Shown one piece after another: positions 13,459 to 14,200 of a stretch of DNA of 14,200 nucleotides. A program made the position numbers and the translations under genes. Positions within the stretch are counted from its first letter, which is position 1; every line of letters starts with the position of its first letter. Under the pieces are notes generated by a model that saw only the letters and a program-made list of their open reading frames with translations, ran no database searches and was not told the DNA's origin. Location: assembly GCA_049510055.1 (NCBI GenBank), contig JBEKZI010000057.1, positions 1 through 14,200 on the forward strand, in the 5' to 3' direction. This DNA is from JALHTV01 sp049510055 (lineage in GTDB: Bacteria; Planctomycetota; Phycisphaerae; SM23-33).

Positions 13459-14200
13459 TCACCTTCTCTGAAGATAGTCCTCGATGCCCAGGGCGATGGC
13501 CTCGCCGAGCCGCTGGCGGTGGGCGGGATCGGCCAGGTCAGACGCCTCGCGGGCGTTGGACACGTACCCCACCTCCACCAGCACGGCCGGGGAGCTGGAG
13601 CCGACCAGGACGCGGTAGTTGGCCTCTTTTCGGCCGCGGAAGGGCACGCCGGTCTCCTGGAGGCGGCGGGCGATGGCGTCGGCCGCGGCGATGGAGGACC
13701 CCGACGCCATGCGGGAGACGTACACCGTAAAGCCGTCGGCGGAGTGGTTGCGGGAGGCATCGGCGTGGATGCTGACGAACAGCTTGGGGCGCAATCGGTT
13801 GGTGATGGCGTTCCGCTCATCCAGCTCCAGAAAGCGGTCGGTGTCGCGGGTCATGTGGACGTCCGCGCCGCGGGCGGCCAGGCGCTGCGAAACGGTCCGG
13901 GCGATGTCCAGCACCACGTCTTTTTCCACCAGGCCGTGGGCACCGGCCCGCCGCGTCGCCTCGAGGCATTCGTCGAGAGCCGCGCCCTCGAGCACGGCGA
14001 CGATCAGGAGCACCCAGTCGGCCCCGAGGACGCGGGACTCCGCGATCTGCACGGGGTCGACCGTGAAGTCCTTGCGCAGCACCGGGACCTGGACGGCGGC
14101 GCGCACCGCCTCCAGGTCGGCGGGCGAGCCCCCGAAGTCGGCGGCGTCGGTGAGCACCGAGATCGCCGCAGCCCCCGCGCCGGCGTACGCGGCGGCGACC
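13459..14200 (-). CDS. Chimeric frame: TrpC middle fused to truncated N-acetylmuramoyl-L-alanine amidase; 5' end off-window
   Basis: The open frame enters from the right edge (246 residues visible). The first ~90 visible residues are indole-3-glycerol-phosphate synthase: AYAGAGAAAISVLTD, FGGS, VPVLRKDF (the Lys of RKDF at 14071–14073 corresponds to the catalytic lysine) and GADWVLLIV. At HGLVE the frame passes straight into an Amidase_3 domain, with EKDVVLDIA, VSIHADAS (zinc-ligand His, 13765–13767) and VLVEVGYVSN (catalytic Glu, 13573–13575). The TrpC C-terminal half is missing. The amidase lacks its signal peptide and the DPGHGG segment with the first zinc ligand. Neither enzyme should work as drawn. 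A GTG at 14157 is an internal TrpC valine, not a start. GC is about 76% on the TrpC side and 69% on the amidase side by hand count. The alternatives are an assembly chimera, a deletion, or an unusual fusion. Confidence 0.8.
   Translation of the reverse strand, partial: VAAAYAGAGAAAISVLTDAADFGGSPADLEAVRAAVQVPVLRKDFTVDPVQIAESRVLGADWVLLIVAVLEGAALDECLEATRRAGAHGLVEKDVVLDIARTVSQRLAARGADVHMTRDTDRFLELDERNAITNRLRPKLFVSIHADASRNHSADGFTVYVSRMASGSSIAAADAIARRLQETGVPFRGRKEANYRVLVGSSSPAVLVEVGYVSNAREASDLADPAHRQRLGEAIALGIEDYLQRR
13921..13935 (-). other. Junction between TrpC and amidase sequence
   Basis: These 15 bases encode Gly-Leu-Val-Glu-Lys. TrpC proteins carry LVE followed by a Val-His-type continuation, with the Glu being catalytic. 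Amidase_3 proteins carry GLxEKD, with the Glu binding zinc. The switch therefore falls on a motif the two families share by chance, which is what a microhomology-driven join would look like, in a cell or in an assembler. Confidence 0.6.

Noticed and set aside
13085..13471. Plus-strand open frame of 128 codons over the small gene and terminator
   Set aside because: It has no ribosome binding site, crosses the terminator hairpin and is antisense to the better-supported 69-residue gene.
1..14200. CRISPR array, tRNA/rRNA, insertion sequence or integrase
   Set aside because: No regularly spaced direct repeats of CRISPR size, cloverleaf, rRNA-like segment or transposase motif was seen by eye on either strand.

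Overview
The window is GC-rich (upper 60s percent by eye) bacterial DNA, read here as most likely from a planctomycete-type genome, possibly Phycisphaerae. The reasons are the gene mix: a MoxR–DUF58–transglutaminase block, a divergent YchF-like GTPase, a very long AsmA-like protein and a lineage-specific membrane protein with a helical-repeat tail. The assignment is inference from gene content, not from a marker gene.

Layout. Positions 171–11470 hold six genes, all on the minus strand. In transcription order they are moxR (10535–11470), a DUF58 protein (9353–10519), a TgpA-like membrane transglutaminase (7086–9353), a YchF-like GTPase (5865–6935), a 1269-residue AsmA-like protein (2003–5812) and a multi-membrane-span protein with a TPR-like C-terminus (171–1904). 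The first three are tightly packed (15-nt gap, then a 1-nt TGATG overlap) behind a strong extended -10 promoter at about 11510–11518, and form one operon. The last three are spaced by 52 to 150 nt, with leader structures that suggest extra control points. From 11709 a plus-strand UDP-N-acetyl-hexosamine 6-dehydrogenase gene runs divergently. After it come a 69-residue minus-strand protein of unknown function, a clear minus-strand intrinsic terminator, and at the right edge a chimeric minus-strand reading frame.

How they may work together. MoxR AAA+ ATPases next to DUF58 and TgpA-like proteins are a widespread pairing, thought to act in maturation or remodelling of membrane-associated protein complexes. 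AsmA-like proteins are envelope proteins linked to lipid traffic and outer-membrane homeostasis. The minus-strand cluster is therefore plausibly an envelope-maintenance locus, and the divergent nucleotide-sugar dehydrogenase supplies precursors for a surface polysaccharide. These links are inference.

The main anomalies are at the ends of transcripts. (1) At the right edge, the middle of an indole-3-glycerol-phosphate synthase (TrpC) reads in frame into the C-terminal two-thirds of an N-acetylmuramoyl-L-alanine amidase. The join falls on a shared Gly-Leu-x-Glu motif, and GC content and leucine codon choice change across it, so it is either a remarkable fusion or, more probably, a chimeric join. 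(2) The divergent promoter region contains a 29-bp inverted repeat whose arms double as -10 elements on opposite strands. (3) The leader of the YchF-like gene carries a four-copy 9-bp tandem repeat followed by a stable hairpin next to the ribosome binding site.
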